Below are positions 1 through 11,200 of a stretch of 64,000 nucleotides of DNA, piece by piece. The translations under genes and the position numbers were made by a program. Source of the stretch: Litoditis marina (Eukaryota; Nematoda; Chromadorea; Rhabditida; Rhabditidae). Where the stretch lies: contig CAXIWQ010000222.1 in NCBI GenBank assembly GCA_964036275.1, positions 1 to 64,000 on the forward strand, read 5' to 3'. The notes beneath the pieces are model-generated. The model did no database searches, was not told the origin of the DNA, and worked only from the letters and a program-made list of their open reading frames with translations. Numbering within the stretch: the stretch's first letter is position 1; each line of letters opens with the position of its first letter.

Positions 1-20
1 GGTATCAAGTCTGTTGCTCC

Positions 21-61
21 CAGCTACAAAAACCTAATACGACTTTATATTCTGTGGCGCA
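21..61 (+). repeat. Sub-repeat A of the monomer (41 bp)
   Basis: First third of the reference monomer, from CAGCTACAAAAACC to TCTGTGGCGCA. It aligns with sub-repeats B and C through the CAGC[T/C]ACA start, an A-run, a central CG-containing block followed by T-A-T, and a terminal TCTGT.GC block. By eye its last 20 bases match the equivalent part of C at about 13 of 20 positions. A is the most variable third: the forms CCTAATACGACTTTA, CCTGATACGACAATC, CCCAATACAACTATC and CATAATACGACTTTA define most monomer types. Confidence 0.8.
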
Positions 62-64
62 CAG
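52..64. other. Conserved 13-bp dyad CTGTG-GCG-CACAG
   Basis: A five-base inverted repeat around a three-base centre, lying at the junction of sub-repeats A and B. It recurs once per monomer across the window. The second common form, CTGTGGCACACAG, changes only the centre and keeps both arms, as do rarer CTGTGACGCACAG (8,246; ~13,571) and CTGTGGAGCACAG (~966). Arm-breaking forms also exist: CTGTAGCGCACAG in marker-linked monomers, CTATGGCGCACAG and CTGAGGCGCACAG. It could be a protein-binding site or simply an inherited feature of the ancestor; the sequence alone cannot decide. Confidence 0.6.
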
Positions 65-106
65 CCACAAAAGACAAATTAACGCGGTTATTGACTCTTT
101 GCCGTG
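62..106 (+). repeat. Sub-repeat B of the monomer (45 bp)
   Basis: Second third, starting CAGCCACAAAAGAC and containing ACGCGGTTATTGACTC. The section CGGTTATTGACTCTTTGCC aligns with CGGCTATCAAGTCTGTTGCT of sub-repeat C at about 14 of 20 columns with one gap. Main variants along the array end in GACTCTTTGCCGTG, ACCTCTTTGCCTTG, CGACTCTTTGCCTTG, CGACTTGTTGGCTTG or GACATTTTGACTTG. Confidence 0.8.
80..90. other. Conserved 11-bp dyad TAAC-GCG-GTTA
   Basis: A four-base inverted repeat around GCG inside sub-repeat B, centred 27 bp from the centre of the CTGTG/CACAG dyad. The stretch AACGCGGTTA is among the least variable in the array. Variants include ATCGCGG in the CGACTTGTTGG monomers (from ~30.9 kb), TAACGCTG (45,323) and TAACGCCG (29,852; ~33,103). 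The dyad may be fortuitous. Confidence 0.45.
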
Positions 107-150
107 CAGCTACAGAAAAAAGTTTATATGGCTATCAAGTATGTTGTTCC
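107..150 (+). repeat. Sub-repeat C of the monomer (44 bp)
   Basis: Last third, starting CAGCTACAGAAAAAAG and ending ATGTTGTTCC in this copy (CTGTTGCTCC in most). Diagnostic variants are AGTTTATATGG, AGTTTATACGG, AGTTCATACGG, AGGAAAAAGGTTATACGG, AGAGAACATTTCATACGG, AGAGAACAGTTCATACGG and AGAGAAAAGTTCATACGG. The A-run here is the commonest place for single-base length differences between otherwise identical copies. Confidence 0.8.
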
Positions 151-363
151 CAGCTAGAAAAACCCAATACAACTATCTATTCTGTGGCACACAGCCACAA
201 AATACGATATAACGCGGTTATCGACTCTTTGCCTTGCAGCTACAGAAAAAAGTTTATACGGCTATCAAGTCTGTTGCTCATGGCTACAAAAACCTAATAC
301 GACTTTATATTCTGTGGCGCACAGCCACAAAAGACAAATTAACGCGGTTATTACCTCTTTGCC

Positions 364-625
364 TTGCAGCCACAGAAAAAAAGTTTATACGGCTATCAAG
401 TCTGTTGCTCCCAGCTACAAAAACCTAATACGACTTTATATTCTGTGGCGCACAGCCACAAAAGACAAATTAACGCGGTTATTACCTCTTTGCCTTGCAG
501 CCACAGAAAAAAAGTTTATACGGCTATCAAGTCTGTTGCTCCCAGCTACAAAAACCTAATACGACTTTATATTCTGTGGCGCACAGCCACAAAAGACAAA
601 TTAACGCGGTTATTACCTCTTTGCC
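364..625 (+). repeat. Two consecutive identical monomers with CAGCCACAG
   Basis: Two adjacent 131-bp copies both carry GCAGCCACAG in sub-repeat C, where almost all others have GCAGCTACAG, plus a seven-base A-run. They are the same over their length as far as I can read. The same variant recurs near 1,670, 3,753, 3,883 and 6,090, linking those places as copies of one lineage. A single-monomer tandem duplication is the simplest origin of the pair. Confidence 0.7.
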
Positions 626-3600
626 TTGCAGCTACAGAAAAAAAGTTTATACGGCTATCAAGTCTGTTGCTCCCAGCTACAAAAACCTAATACGACTTTA
701 TATTCTGTGGCGCACAGCCACAAAAGACAAATTAACGCGGTTATTGACTCTTTGCCGTGCAGCTACAGAAAAAAGTTCATATGGCTATCAAGTATGTTGC
801 TCCCAGCTAGAAAAACCCAATACAACTATCTATTCTGTGGCACACAGCCACAAAATACGATACAACGCGGTTATCGACTCTTTGCCTTGCAGCTACAGAA
901 AAAAGTTTATACGGCTATCAAGTCTGTTGCTCATGGCTACAAAAACCTAATACGACTTTATATCCTGTGGAGCACAGCCACAAAAGACAAATTAACGCGG
1001 TTATTACCTCTTTGCCTTGCAGCTACAGAAAAAAGTTCATACGGCTATCAAGTCTGTTGCTCCCAGCTACAAAAACCTGATACGACAATCTATTCTGTGG
1101 CGCACAGCCACAAAAGACAAATTAACGCGGTTATTGACTCTTTGCCGTGCAGCTACAGAAAAAAGTTTATATGGCTATCAAGTATGTTGCTCCCAGCTAG
1201 AAAAACCCAATACAACTATCTATTCTGTGGCACACAGCCACAAAATACGATATAACGCGGTTATCGACTCTTTGCCTTGCAGCTACAGAAAAAAGTTCAT
1301 ACGGCTATCAAGTCTGTTGCTCCCAGCTAAAAAACCTAATACGACTTTATATTCTGTGGCGCACAGCCACAAAAGACAAATTAACGCGGTTATTACCTCT
1401 TTGCCTTGCAGCTACAGAAAAAAAGTTTATACGGCTATCAAGTCTGTTGCTCCCAGCTACAAAAACCTAATACGACTTTATATTCTGTGGCGCACAGCCA
1501 CAAAATACAAATTAACGCGGTTATTGACTCTTTGCCTTGCAGTTACAGAGAACATTTCATACGGCTATCAAATCTGTTGCTCCCAGCTGCAAAAACCTAA
1601 TACGACTTTATATTCTGTGGCGCACAGCCACAAAAGACAAATTAACGCGGTTATTACCTCTTTGCCTTGCAGCCACAGAAAAAAAGTTTATACGGCTATC
1701 AAGTCTGTTGCTCCCAGCTACAAAAACCTAATACGACTTTATATTCTGTGGCGCACAGCCACAAAAGACAAATTAACGCGGTTATTGACTCTTTGCCGTG
1801 CAGCTACAGAAAAAAGTTTATATGGCTATCAAGTATGTTGCTCCCAGCTAGAAAAACCCAATACAACTATCTATTCTGTGGCACACAGCCACAAAATACG
1901 ATATAACGCGGTTATCGACTATTTGCCTTGCAGCTACAGAAAAAAGTTTATACGGCTATCAAGTCTGTTGCTCATGGCTACAAAAACCTAATACGACTTT
2001 ATATCCTGTGGCGCACAGCCACAAAAGACAAATTAACGCGGTTATTACCTCTTTGCCTTGCAGCTACAGAAAAAAGTTCATACGGCTATCAAGTCTGTTG
2101 CTCCCAGCTACAAAAACCTGATACGACAATCTATTCTGTGGCGCACAGCCACAAAAGACAAATTAACGCGGTTATTACCTCTTTGCCTTGCAGCTACAGA
2201 AAAAAGTTCATACGGCTATCAAGTCTGTTGCTCCCAGCTACAAAAACCTAATACGACTTTATATTCTGTGGCGCACAGCCACAAAAGACAAATTAACGCG
2301 GTTATTGACTCTTTGCCGTGCAGCTACAGGAAAAAGGTTATACGGCTATCAAGTATGTTGCTCCCAGCTACAAAAACCTGATACGACTATCTATTCTGTG
2401 GCGCACAGCCACAAAATACGAATTAACGCGGTTATCGACTCTTTGCCTTGCAGCTACAGAGAACAGTTCATACGGCTATCAAATCTGTTGCTCCCAGCTA
2501 GAAAAACCCAATACAACTATCTATTCTGTGGCACACAGCCACAAAATACGATATAACGCGGTTATCGACTCTTTGCCTTGCAGCTACAGAAAAAAGTTCA
2601 TACGGCTATCAAGTCTGTTGCTCCCAGCTACAAAAACCTAATACGACTTTATATTCTGTGGCGCACAGCCACAAAAGACAAATTAACGCGGTTATTACCT
2701 CTTTGCCTTGCAGCTACAGAAAAAAAGTTTATACGGCTATCAAGTCTGTTGCTTCCAGCTACAAAAACCTAATACGACTTTATATTCTGTGGCGCACAGC
2801 CACAAAAGACAAATTAACGCGGTTATTGACTCTTTGCCGTGCAGCTACAGAAAAAAGTTTATATGGCTATCAAGTATGTTGTTCCCAGCTAGAAAAACCC
2901 AATACAACTATCTATTCTGTGGCACACAGCCACAAAATACGATATAACGCGGTTATCGACTCTTTGCCTTGCAGCTACAGAAAAAAGTTTATACGGCTAT
3001 CAAGTCTGTTGCTCCCAGCTACAAAAACCTAATACGACTTTATATTCTGTGGCGCACAGCCACAAAAGACAAATTAACGCGGTTATTGACTCTTTGCCGT
3101 GCAGCTACAGGAAAAAGGTTATACGGCTATCAAGTATGTTGCTCCCAGCTACAAAAACCTGATACGACTATCTATTCTGTGGCGCACAGCCACAAAATAC
3201 GAATTAACGCGGTTATCGACTCTTTGCCTTGCAGCTACAGAGAACAGTTCATACGGCTATCAAATCTGTTGCTCCCAGCTAGAAAAACCCAATACAACTA
3301 TCTATTCTGTGGCACACAGCCACAAAATACGATATAACGCGGTTATCGACTCTTTGCCTTGCAGCTACAGAAAAAAGTTCATATGGGTATCAAGTCTGTT
3401 GCTCCCAGCTACAAAAACCTAATACGACTTTATATTCTGTGGCGCACAGCCACAAAAGACAAATTAACGCGGTTATTGACTCTTTGCCGTGCAGCTACAG
3501 AAAAAAGTTTATATGGCTATCAAGTATGTTGTTCCCAGCTAGAAAAACCCAATACAACTATCTATTCTGTGGCACACAGCCACAAAATACGATATAACGC

Positions 3601-3799
3601 GGTTATCGACTCTTTGCCTTGCAGCTACAGAAAAAAGTTTATACGGCTATCAAGTCTGTTGCTCATGGCTACAAAAACCTAATACGACTTTATATTCTGT
3701 GGCGCACAGCCACAAAAGACAAATTAACGCGGTTATTACCTCTTTGCCTTGCAGCCACAGAAAAAAAGTTTATACGGCTATCAAGTCTGTTGCTCCAGC

Positions 3800-6005
3800 T
3801 ACAAAAACCTAATACGACTTTATATTCTGTGGCGCACAGCCACAAAAGACAAATTAACGCGGTTATTACCTCTTTGCCTTGCAGCCACAGAAAAAAAGTT
3901 TATACGGCTATCAAGTCTGTTGCTCCCAGCTACAAAAACCTAATACGACTTTATATTCTGTGGCGCACAGCCACAAAAGACAAATTAACGCGGTTATTGA
4001 CTCTTTGCCGTGCAGCTACAGAAAAAAGTTTATATGGCTATCAAGTATGTTGCTCCCAGCTAGAAAAACCCAATACAACTATCTATTCTGTGGCACACAG
4101 CCACAAAATACGATATAACGCGGTTATCGACTCTTTGCCTTGCAGCTACAGAAAAAAGTTTATACGGCTATCAAGTCTGTTGCTCATGGCTACAAAACCT
4201 AATACGACTTTATATCCTGTGGCGCACAGCCACAAAAGACAAATTAACGCGGTTATTACCTCTTTGCCTTGCAGCTACAGAAAAAAGTTCATACGGCTAT
4301 CAAGTCTGTTGCTCCCAGCTACAAAAACCTGATACGACAATCTATTCTGTGGCGCACAGCCACAAAAGACAAATTAACGCGGTTATTACCTCTTTGCCTT
4401 GCAGCTACAGAAAAAAGTTCATACGGCTATCAAGTCTGTTGCTCCCAGCTACAAAAACCTAATACGACTTTATATTCTGTGGCGCACAGCCACAAAAGAC
4501 AAATTAACGCGGTTATTGACTCTTTGCCGTGCAGCTACAGGAAAAAGGTTATACGGCTATCAAGTATGTTGCTCCCAGCTACAAAAACCTGATACGACTA
4601 TCTATTCTGTGGCGCACAGCCACAAAATACGAATTAACGCGGTTATCGACTCTTTGCCTTGCAGCTACAGAGAACAGTTCATACGGCTATCAAATCTGTT
4701 GCTCCCAGCTAGAAAAACCCAATACAACTATCTATTCTGTGGCACACAGCCACAAAATACGATATAACGCGGTTATCGACTCTTTGCCTTGCAGCTACAG
4801 AAAAAAGTTCATACGGCTATCAAGTCTGTTGCTCCCAGCTACAAAAACCTAATACGACTTTATATTCTGTGGCGCACAGCCACAAGACAAATTAACGCGG
4901 TTATTGACTCTTTGCCGTGCAGCTACAGGAAAAAGGTTATACGGCTATCAAGTATGTTGCTCCCAGCTACAAAAACCTGATACGACTATCTATTCTGTGG
5001 CGCACAGCCACAAAATACGAATTAACGCGGTTATCGACTCTTTGCCTTGCAGCTACAGAGAACAGTTCATACGGCTATCAAATCTGTTGCTCCCAGCTAG
5101 AAAAACCCAATACAACTATCTATTCTGTGGCACACAGCCACAAAATACGATATAACGCGGTTATCGACTCTTTGCCTTGCAGCTACAGAAAAAAGTTCAT
5201 ATGGCTATCAAGTCTGTTGCTCCCAGCTACAAAAACCTAATACGACTTTATATTCTGTGGCGCACAGCCACAAAAGACAAATTAACGCGGTTATTGACTC
5301 TTTGCCGTGCAGCTACAGAAAAAAGTTTATATGGCTATCAAGTATGTTGTTCCCAGCTAGAAAAACCCAATACAACTATCTATTCTGTGGCACACAGCCA
5401 CAAAATACGATATAACGCGGTTATCGACTCTTTGCCTTGCAGCTACAGAAAAAAGTTTATACGGCTATCAAGTCTGTTGCTCATGGCTACAAAAACCTAA
5501 TACGACTTTATATCCTGTGGCGCACAGCCACAAAAGACAAATTAACGCGGTTATTACCTCTTTGCCTTGCAGCTACAGAAAAAAGTTCATACGGCTATCA
5601 AGTCTGTTGCTCCCAGCTACAAAAACCTGATACGACAATCTATTCTGTGGCGCACAGCCACAAAGACGAATTAACGCGGTTATTGACATTTTGACTTGCA
5701 GCTACAAAAAAAAATCATACGGCTATCAAGTCTGTTGCTTCCAACTACAAAAACATAATACGACTTATATTCTGTAGCGCACAGCCACAAAATACAAATT
5801 AACGCGGTTATTTACTCTTTGCCTTGCAGTTACAGAGAACATTTCATACGGCTATCAAATCTGTTGCTCCCAGCTACAAAAACCTAATACGACTTTATAT
5901 TCTGTGGCGCACAGCCACAAAAGACAAATTAACGCGGTTATTACCTCTTTGCCTTGCAGCTACAGAAAAAAAGTTTATACGGCTATCAAGTCTGTTGCTC
6001 CCAGC
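3800..6005 (+). repeat. 17-monomer higher-order repeat, copy 1
   Basis: This ~2.2-kb string repeats directly downstream at an offset of 2,206-2,209 bp. Corresponding landmarks are 3,879 and 6,085 (CAGCCACAG variant), 4,917 and 7,125 (AGGAAAAAGG variant) and 5,824 and 8,033 (AGAGAACATTTC variant). Copy 1 has two bases missing at about 4,885 (CACAAGACAAATT) and one T missing at about 5,762 (ACGACTTATATT) relative to copy 2. The left edge lies between about 3,795 and 3,860. Confidence 0.75.
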
Positions 6006-8212
6006 TACAAAAACCTAATACGACTTTATATTCTGTGGCGCACAGCCACAAAAGACAAATTAACGCGGTTATTACCTCTTTGCCTTGCAGCCACAGAAAA
6101 AAAGTTTATACGGCTATCAAGTCTGTTGCTCCCAGCTACAAAAACCTAATACGACTTTATATTCTGTGGCGCACAGCCACAAAAGACAAATTAACGCGGT
6201 TATTGACTCTTTGCCGTGCAGCTACAGAAAAAAGTTTATATGGCTATCAAGTATGTTGCTCCCAGCTAGAAAAACCCAATACAACTATCTATTCTGTGGC
6301 ACACAGCCACAAAATACGATATAACGCGGTTATCGACTCTTTGCCTTGCAGCTACAGAAAAAAGTTTATACGGCTATCAAGTCTGTTGCTCATGGCTACA
6401 AAAACCTAATACGACTTTATATCCTGTGGCGCACAGCCACAAAAGACAAATTAACGCGGTTATTACCTCTTTGCCTTGCAGCTACAGAAAAAAGTTCATA
6501 CGGCTATCAAGTCTGTTGCTCCCAGCTACAAAAACCTGATACGACAATCTATTCTGTGGCGCACAGCCACAAAAGACAAATTAACGCGGTTATTACCTCT
6601 TTGCCTTGCAGCTACAGAAAAAAGTTCATACGGCTATCAAGTCTGTTGCTCCCAGCTACAAAAACCTAATACGACTTTATATTCTGTGGCGCACAGCCAC
6701 AAAAGACAAATTAACGCGGTTATTGACTCTTTGCCGTGCAGCTACAGGAAAAAGGTTATACGGCTATCAAGTATGTTGCTCCAGCTACAAAAACCTGATA
6801 CGACTATCTATTCTGTGGCGCACAGCCACAAAATACGAATTAACGCGGTTATCGACTCTTTGCCTTGCAGCTACAGAGAACAGTTCATACGGCTATCAAA
6901 TCTGTTGCTCCCAGCTAGAAAAACCCAATACAACTATCTATTCTGTGGCACACAGCCACAAAATACGATATAACGCGGTTATCGACTCTTTGCCTTGCAG
7001 CTACAGAAAAAAGTTCATACGGCTATCAAGTCTGTTGCTCCCAGCTACAAAAACCTAATACGACTTTATATTCTGTGGCGCACAGCCACAAAAGACAAAT
7101 TAACGCGGTTATTGACTCTTTGCCGTGCAGCTACAGGAAAAAGGTTATACGGCTATCAAGTATGTTGCTCCCAGCTACAAAAACCTGATACGACTATCTA
7201 TTCTGTGGCGCACAGCCACAAAATACGAATTAACGCGGTTATCGACTCTTTGCCTTGCAGCTACAGAGAACAGTTCATACGGCTATCAAATCTGTTGCTC
7301 CCAGCTAGAAAAACCCAATACAACTATCTATTCTGTGGCACACAGCCACAAAATACGATATAACGCGGTTATCGACTCTTTGCCTTGCAGCTACAGAAAA
7401 AAGTTCATATGGCTATCAAGTCTGTTGCTCCCAGCTACAAAAACCTAATACGACTTTATATTCTGTGGCGCACAGCCACAAAAGACAAATTAACGCGGTT
7501 ATTGACTCTTTGCCGTGCAGCTACAGAAAAAAGTTTATATGGCTATCAAGTATGTTGTTCCCAGCTAGAAAAACCCAATACAACTATCTATTCTGTGGCA
7601 CACAGCCACAAAATACGATATAACGCGGTTATCGACTCTTTGCCTTGCAGCTACAGAAAAAAGTTTATACGGCTATCAAGTCTGTTGCTCATGGCTACAA
7701 AAACCTAATACGACTTTATATCCTGTGGCGCACAGCCACAAAAGACAAATTAACGCGGTTATTACCTCTTTGCCTTGCAGCTACAGAAAAAAGTTCATAC
7801 GGCTATCAAGTCTGTTGCTCCCAGCTACAAAAACCTGATACGACAATCTATTCTGTGGCGCACAGCCACAAAGACGAATTAACGCGGTTATTGACATTTT
7901 GACTTGCAGCTACAAAAAAAAATCATACGGCTATCAAGTCTGTTGCTTCCAACTACAAAAACATAATACGACTTTATATTCTGTAGCGCACAGCCACAAA
8001 ATACAAATTAACGCGGTTATTTACTCTTTGCCTTGCAGTTACAGAGAACATTTCATACGGCTATCAAATCTGTTGCTCCCAGCTACAAAAACCTAATACG
8101 ACTTTATATTCTGTGGCGCACAGCCACAAAAGACAAATTAACGCGGTTATTACCTCTTTGCCTTGCAGCTACAGAAAAAAAGTTTATACGGCTATCAAGT
8201 CTGTTGCTCCCA
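6006..8212 (+). repeat. 17-monomer higher-order repeat, copy 2
   Basis: Second copy of the unit to its left. One C is missing at about 6,779 (GTTGCTCCAGC). The copies stop matching near 6,072/8,281, where one reads ATTACC and the other ATTGAC. The right part of this copy is also the left part of the 5.33-kb duplication, so the two amplification events overlap. Confidence 0.72.
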
Positions 8213-11200
8213 GCTACAAAAACCTAATACGACTTTATATTCTGTGACGCACAGCCACAAAAGACAAATTAACGCGGTTATTGACTCTTTGCCGTGCAGC
8301 TACAGAAAAAAGTTTATATGGCTATCAAGTATGTTGCTCCCAGCTAGAAAAACCCAATACAACTATCTATTCTGTGGCACACAGCCACAAAATACGATAT
8401 AACGCGGTTATCGACTCTTTGCCTTGCAGCTACAGAAAAAAGTTTATACGGCTATCAAGTCTGTTGCTCATGGCTACACAAACCTAATACGACTTTATAT
8501 CCTGTGGCGCACAGCCACAAAAGACAAATTAACGCGGTTATTACCTCTTTGCCTTGCAGCTACAGAAAAACGTTCATACGGCTATCAAGTCTGTTGCTCC
8601 CAGCTACAAAAACCTGATACGACAATCTATTCTGTGGCGCACAGCCACAAAAGACAAATTAACGCGGTTATTGACTCTTTGCCGTGCAGCTACAGAAAAA
8701 AGTTTATATGGCTATCAAGTATGTTGCTCCCAGCTAGAAAAACCCAATACAACTATCTATTCTGTGGCACACAGCCACAAAATACGATATAACGCGGTTA
8801 TCGACTCTTTGCCTTGCAGCTACAGAAAAAAGTTCATACGGCTATCAAGTCTGTTGCTCCCAGCTACAAAAACCTAATACGACTTTATATTCTGTGGCGC
8901 ACAGCCACAAAAGACAAATTAACGCGGTTATTACCTCTTTGCCTTGCAGCTACAGAAAAAAGTTCATACGGCTATCAAGTCTGTTGCTCCCAGCTACAAA
9001 AACCTGATACGACAATCTATTCTGTGGCGCACAGCCACAAAAGACAAATTAACGCGGTTATTACCTCTTTGCCTTGCAGCTACAGAAAAAAGTTCATACG
9101 GCTATCAAGTCTGTTGCTCCCAGCTACAAAAACCTAATACGACTTTATATTCTGTGGCGCACAGCCACAAAAGACAAATTAACGCGGTTATTGACTCTTT
9201 GCCGTGCAGCTACAGGAAAAAGGTTATACGGCTATCAAGTATGTTGCTCCCAGCTACAAAAACCTGATACGACTATCTATTCTGTGGCGCACAGCCACAA
9301 AATACCAATTAACGCGGTTATCGACTCTTTGCCTTGCAGCTACAGAGAACAGTTCATACGGCTATCAAATCTGTTGCTCCCAGCTAGAAAAACCCAATAC
9401 AACTATCTATTCTGTGGCACACAGCCACAAAATACGATATAACGCGGTTATCGACTCTTTGCCTTGCAGCTACAGAAAAAAGTTCATACGGCTATCAAGT
9501 CTGTTGCTCCCAGCTACAAAAACCTAATACGACTTTATATTCTGTGGCGCACAGCCACAAAAGACAAATTAACGCGGTTATTACCTCTTTTCCTTGCAGC
9601 TACAGAAAAAAAGTTTATACGGCTATCAAGTCTGTTGCTCCCAGCTACAAAAACCTAATACGACTTTATATTCTGTGGCGCACAGCCACAAAAGACAAAT
9701 TAACGCGGTTATTGACTCTTTGCCGTGCAGCTACAGAAAAAAGTTCATATGGCTATCAAGTATGTTGTTCCCAGCTAGAAAAACCCAATACAACTATCTA
9801 TTCTGTGGCACACAGCCACAAAATACGATATAACGCGGTTATCGACTCTTTGCCTTGCAGCTACAGAAAAAAGTTTATACGGCTATCAAGTCTGTTGCTC
9901 ATGGCTACAAAAACCTAATACGACTTTATATCCTGTGGCGCACAGCCACAAAAGACAAATTAACGCGGTTATTACCTCTTTGCCTTGCAGCTACAGAAAA
10001 AAGTTCATACGGCTATCAAGTCTGTTGCTCCCAGCTACAAAAACCTGATACGACAATCTATTCTGTGGCGCACAGCCACAAAGACGAATTAACGCGGTTA
10101 TTGACATTTTGACTTGCAGCTACAAAAAAAATCATACGGCTATCAAGTCTGTTGCTTCCAACTACAAAAACATAATACGACTTTATATTCTGTAGCACAC
10201 AGCCACAAAATACAAATTAACGCGGTTATTGACTCTTTGCCTTGCAGTTACAGAGAACATTTCATACGGCTATCAAATCTGTTGCTCCCAGCTACAAAAA
10301 CCTAATACGAATTTATATTCTGTGGCGCACAGCCACAAAAGACAAATTAACGCGGTTATTACCTCTTTGCCTTGCAGCTACAGAAAAAAAGTTTATACGG
10401 CTATCAAGTCTGTTGCTCCCAGCTACAAAAACCTAATACGACTTTATATTCTGTGGCGCACAGCCACAAAAGACAAATTAACGCGGTTATTGACTCTTTG
10501 CCGTGCAGCTACAGAAAAAAGTTTATATGGCTATCAAGTATGTTGCTCCCAGCTAGAAAAACCCAATACAACTATCTATTCTGTGGCACACAGCCACAAA
10601 ATACGATATAACGCGGTTATCGACTCTTTGCCTTGCAGCTACAGAAAAAAGTTTATACGGCTATCAAGTCTGTTGCTCATGGCTACACAAACCTAATACG
10701 ACTTTATATCCTGTGGCGCACAGCCACAAAAGACAAATTAACGCGGTTATTACCTCTTTGCCTTGCAGCTACAGAAAAACGTTCATACGGCTATCAAGTC
10801 TGTTGCTCCCAGCTACAAAAACCTGATACGACAATCTATTCTGTGGCGCACAGCCACAAAAGACAAATTAACGCGGTTATTGACTCTTTGCCGTGCAGCT
10901 ACAGAAAAAAGTTTATATGGCTATCAAGTATGTTGCTCCCAGCTAGAAAAACCCAATACAACTATCTATTCTGTGGCACACAGCCACAAAATACGATATA
11001 ACGCGGTTATCGACTCTTTGCCTTGCAGCTACAGAAAAAAGTTCATACGGCTATCAAGTCTGTTGCTCCCAGCTACAAAAACCTAATACGACTTTATATT
11101 CTGTGGCGCACAGCCACAAAAGACAAATTAACGCGGTTATTACCTCTTTGCCTTGCAGCTACAGAAAAAGTTCATACGGCTATCAAGTCTGTTGCTCCCA

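Larger units (their letters stand above)
21..150 (+). repeat. Prototype satellite monomer (first complete copy)
   Basis: This 130-bp copy serves as the reference for the array. It holds three CAGC-starting sub-repeats, two short dyads (52-64 and 80-90) and three A-runs (28-32, 69-72, 116-121). GC is about 41-42%. It has five CpG sites in TACGAC, GGCGCA and ACGCGG (two) plus the usual TACGG, the last being TATGG in this copy. The monomer start is arbitrary; I placed it at CAGCTAC because that motif opens the sub-repeats. The next copy begins at 151 with CAGCTAGAAAAACCC, a different variant, showing that neighbours are not identical. Confidence 0.93.
1..5684 (+). repeat. Left domain, marker-free, 17-mer theme
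   Basis: About 43 monomers before the first marker monomer. The recurring string is a TTTATATGG monomer followed by a CTAGAAAAACCC monomer followed by a CTCATGGCTAC monomer. AGGAAAAAGGTT monomers occur near 2,330, 3,110, 4,540 and 4,925. The section from about 1,667 to 2,660 matches about 3,879 to 4,870 at an offset of ~2,211 bp (17 monomers). Shorter reshuffling is visible too: 2,318 and 3,099 begin the same string, 781 bp (6 monomers) apart. Confidence 0.75.

Noticed and set aside
40..52. TATA-like TTTATATTC as a promoter
   Set aside because: It is present in most monomers as part of sub-repeat A and nothing else suggests initiation.
28..121. Helically phased A-tracts causing curvature
   Set aside because: The A-run centres are about 40.5, 48 and 41.5 bp apart, roughly 3.9, 4.6 and 4.0 turns. 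One run is half a turn out of phase, so in-phase bending is not supported.
1017..1991. 324-codon open frame on the + strand
   Set aside because: It crosses about seven satellite monomers and stays open because of a base lost at about 1,328. It starts with TTG and its product is the satellite read in rotating phases.
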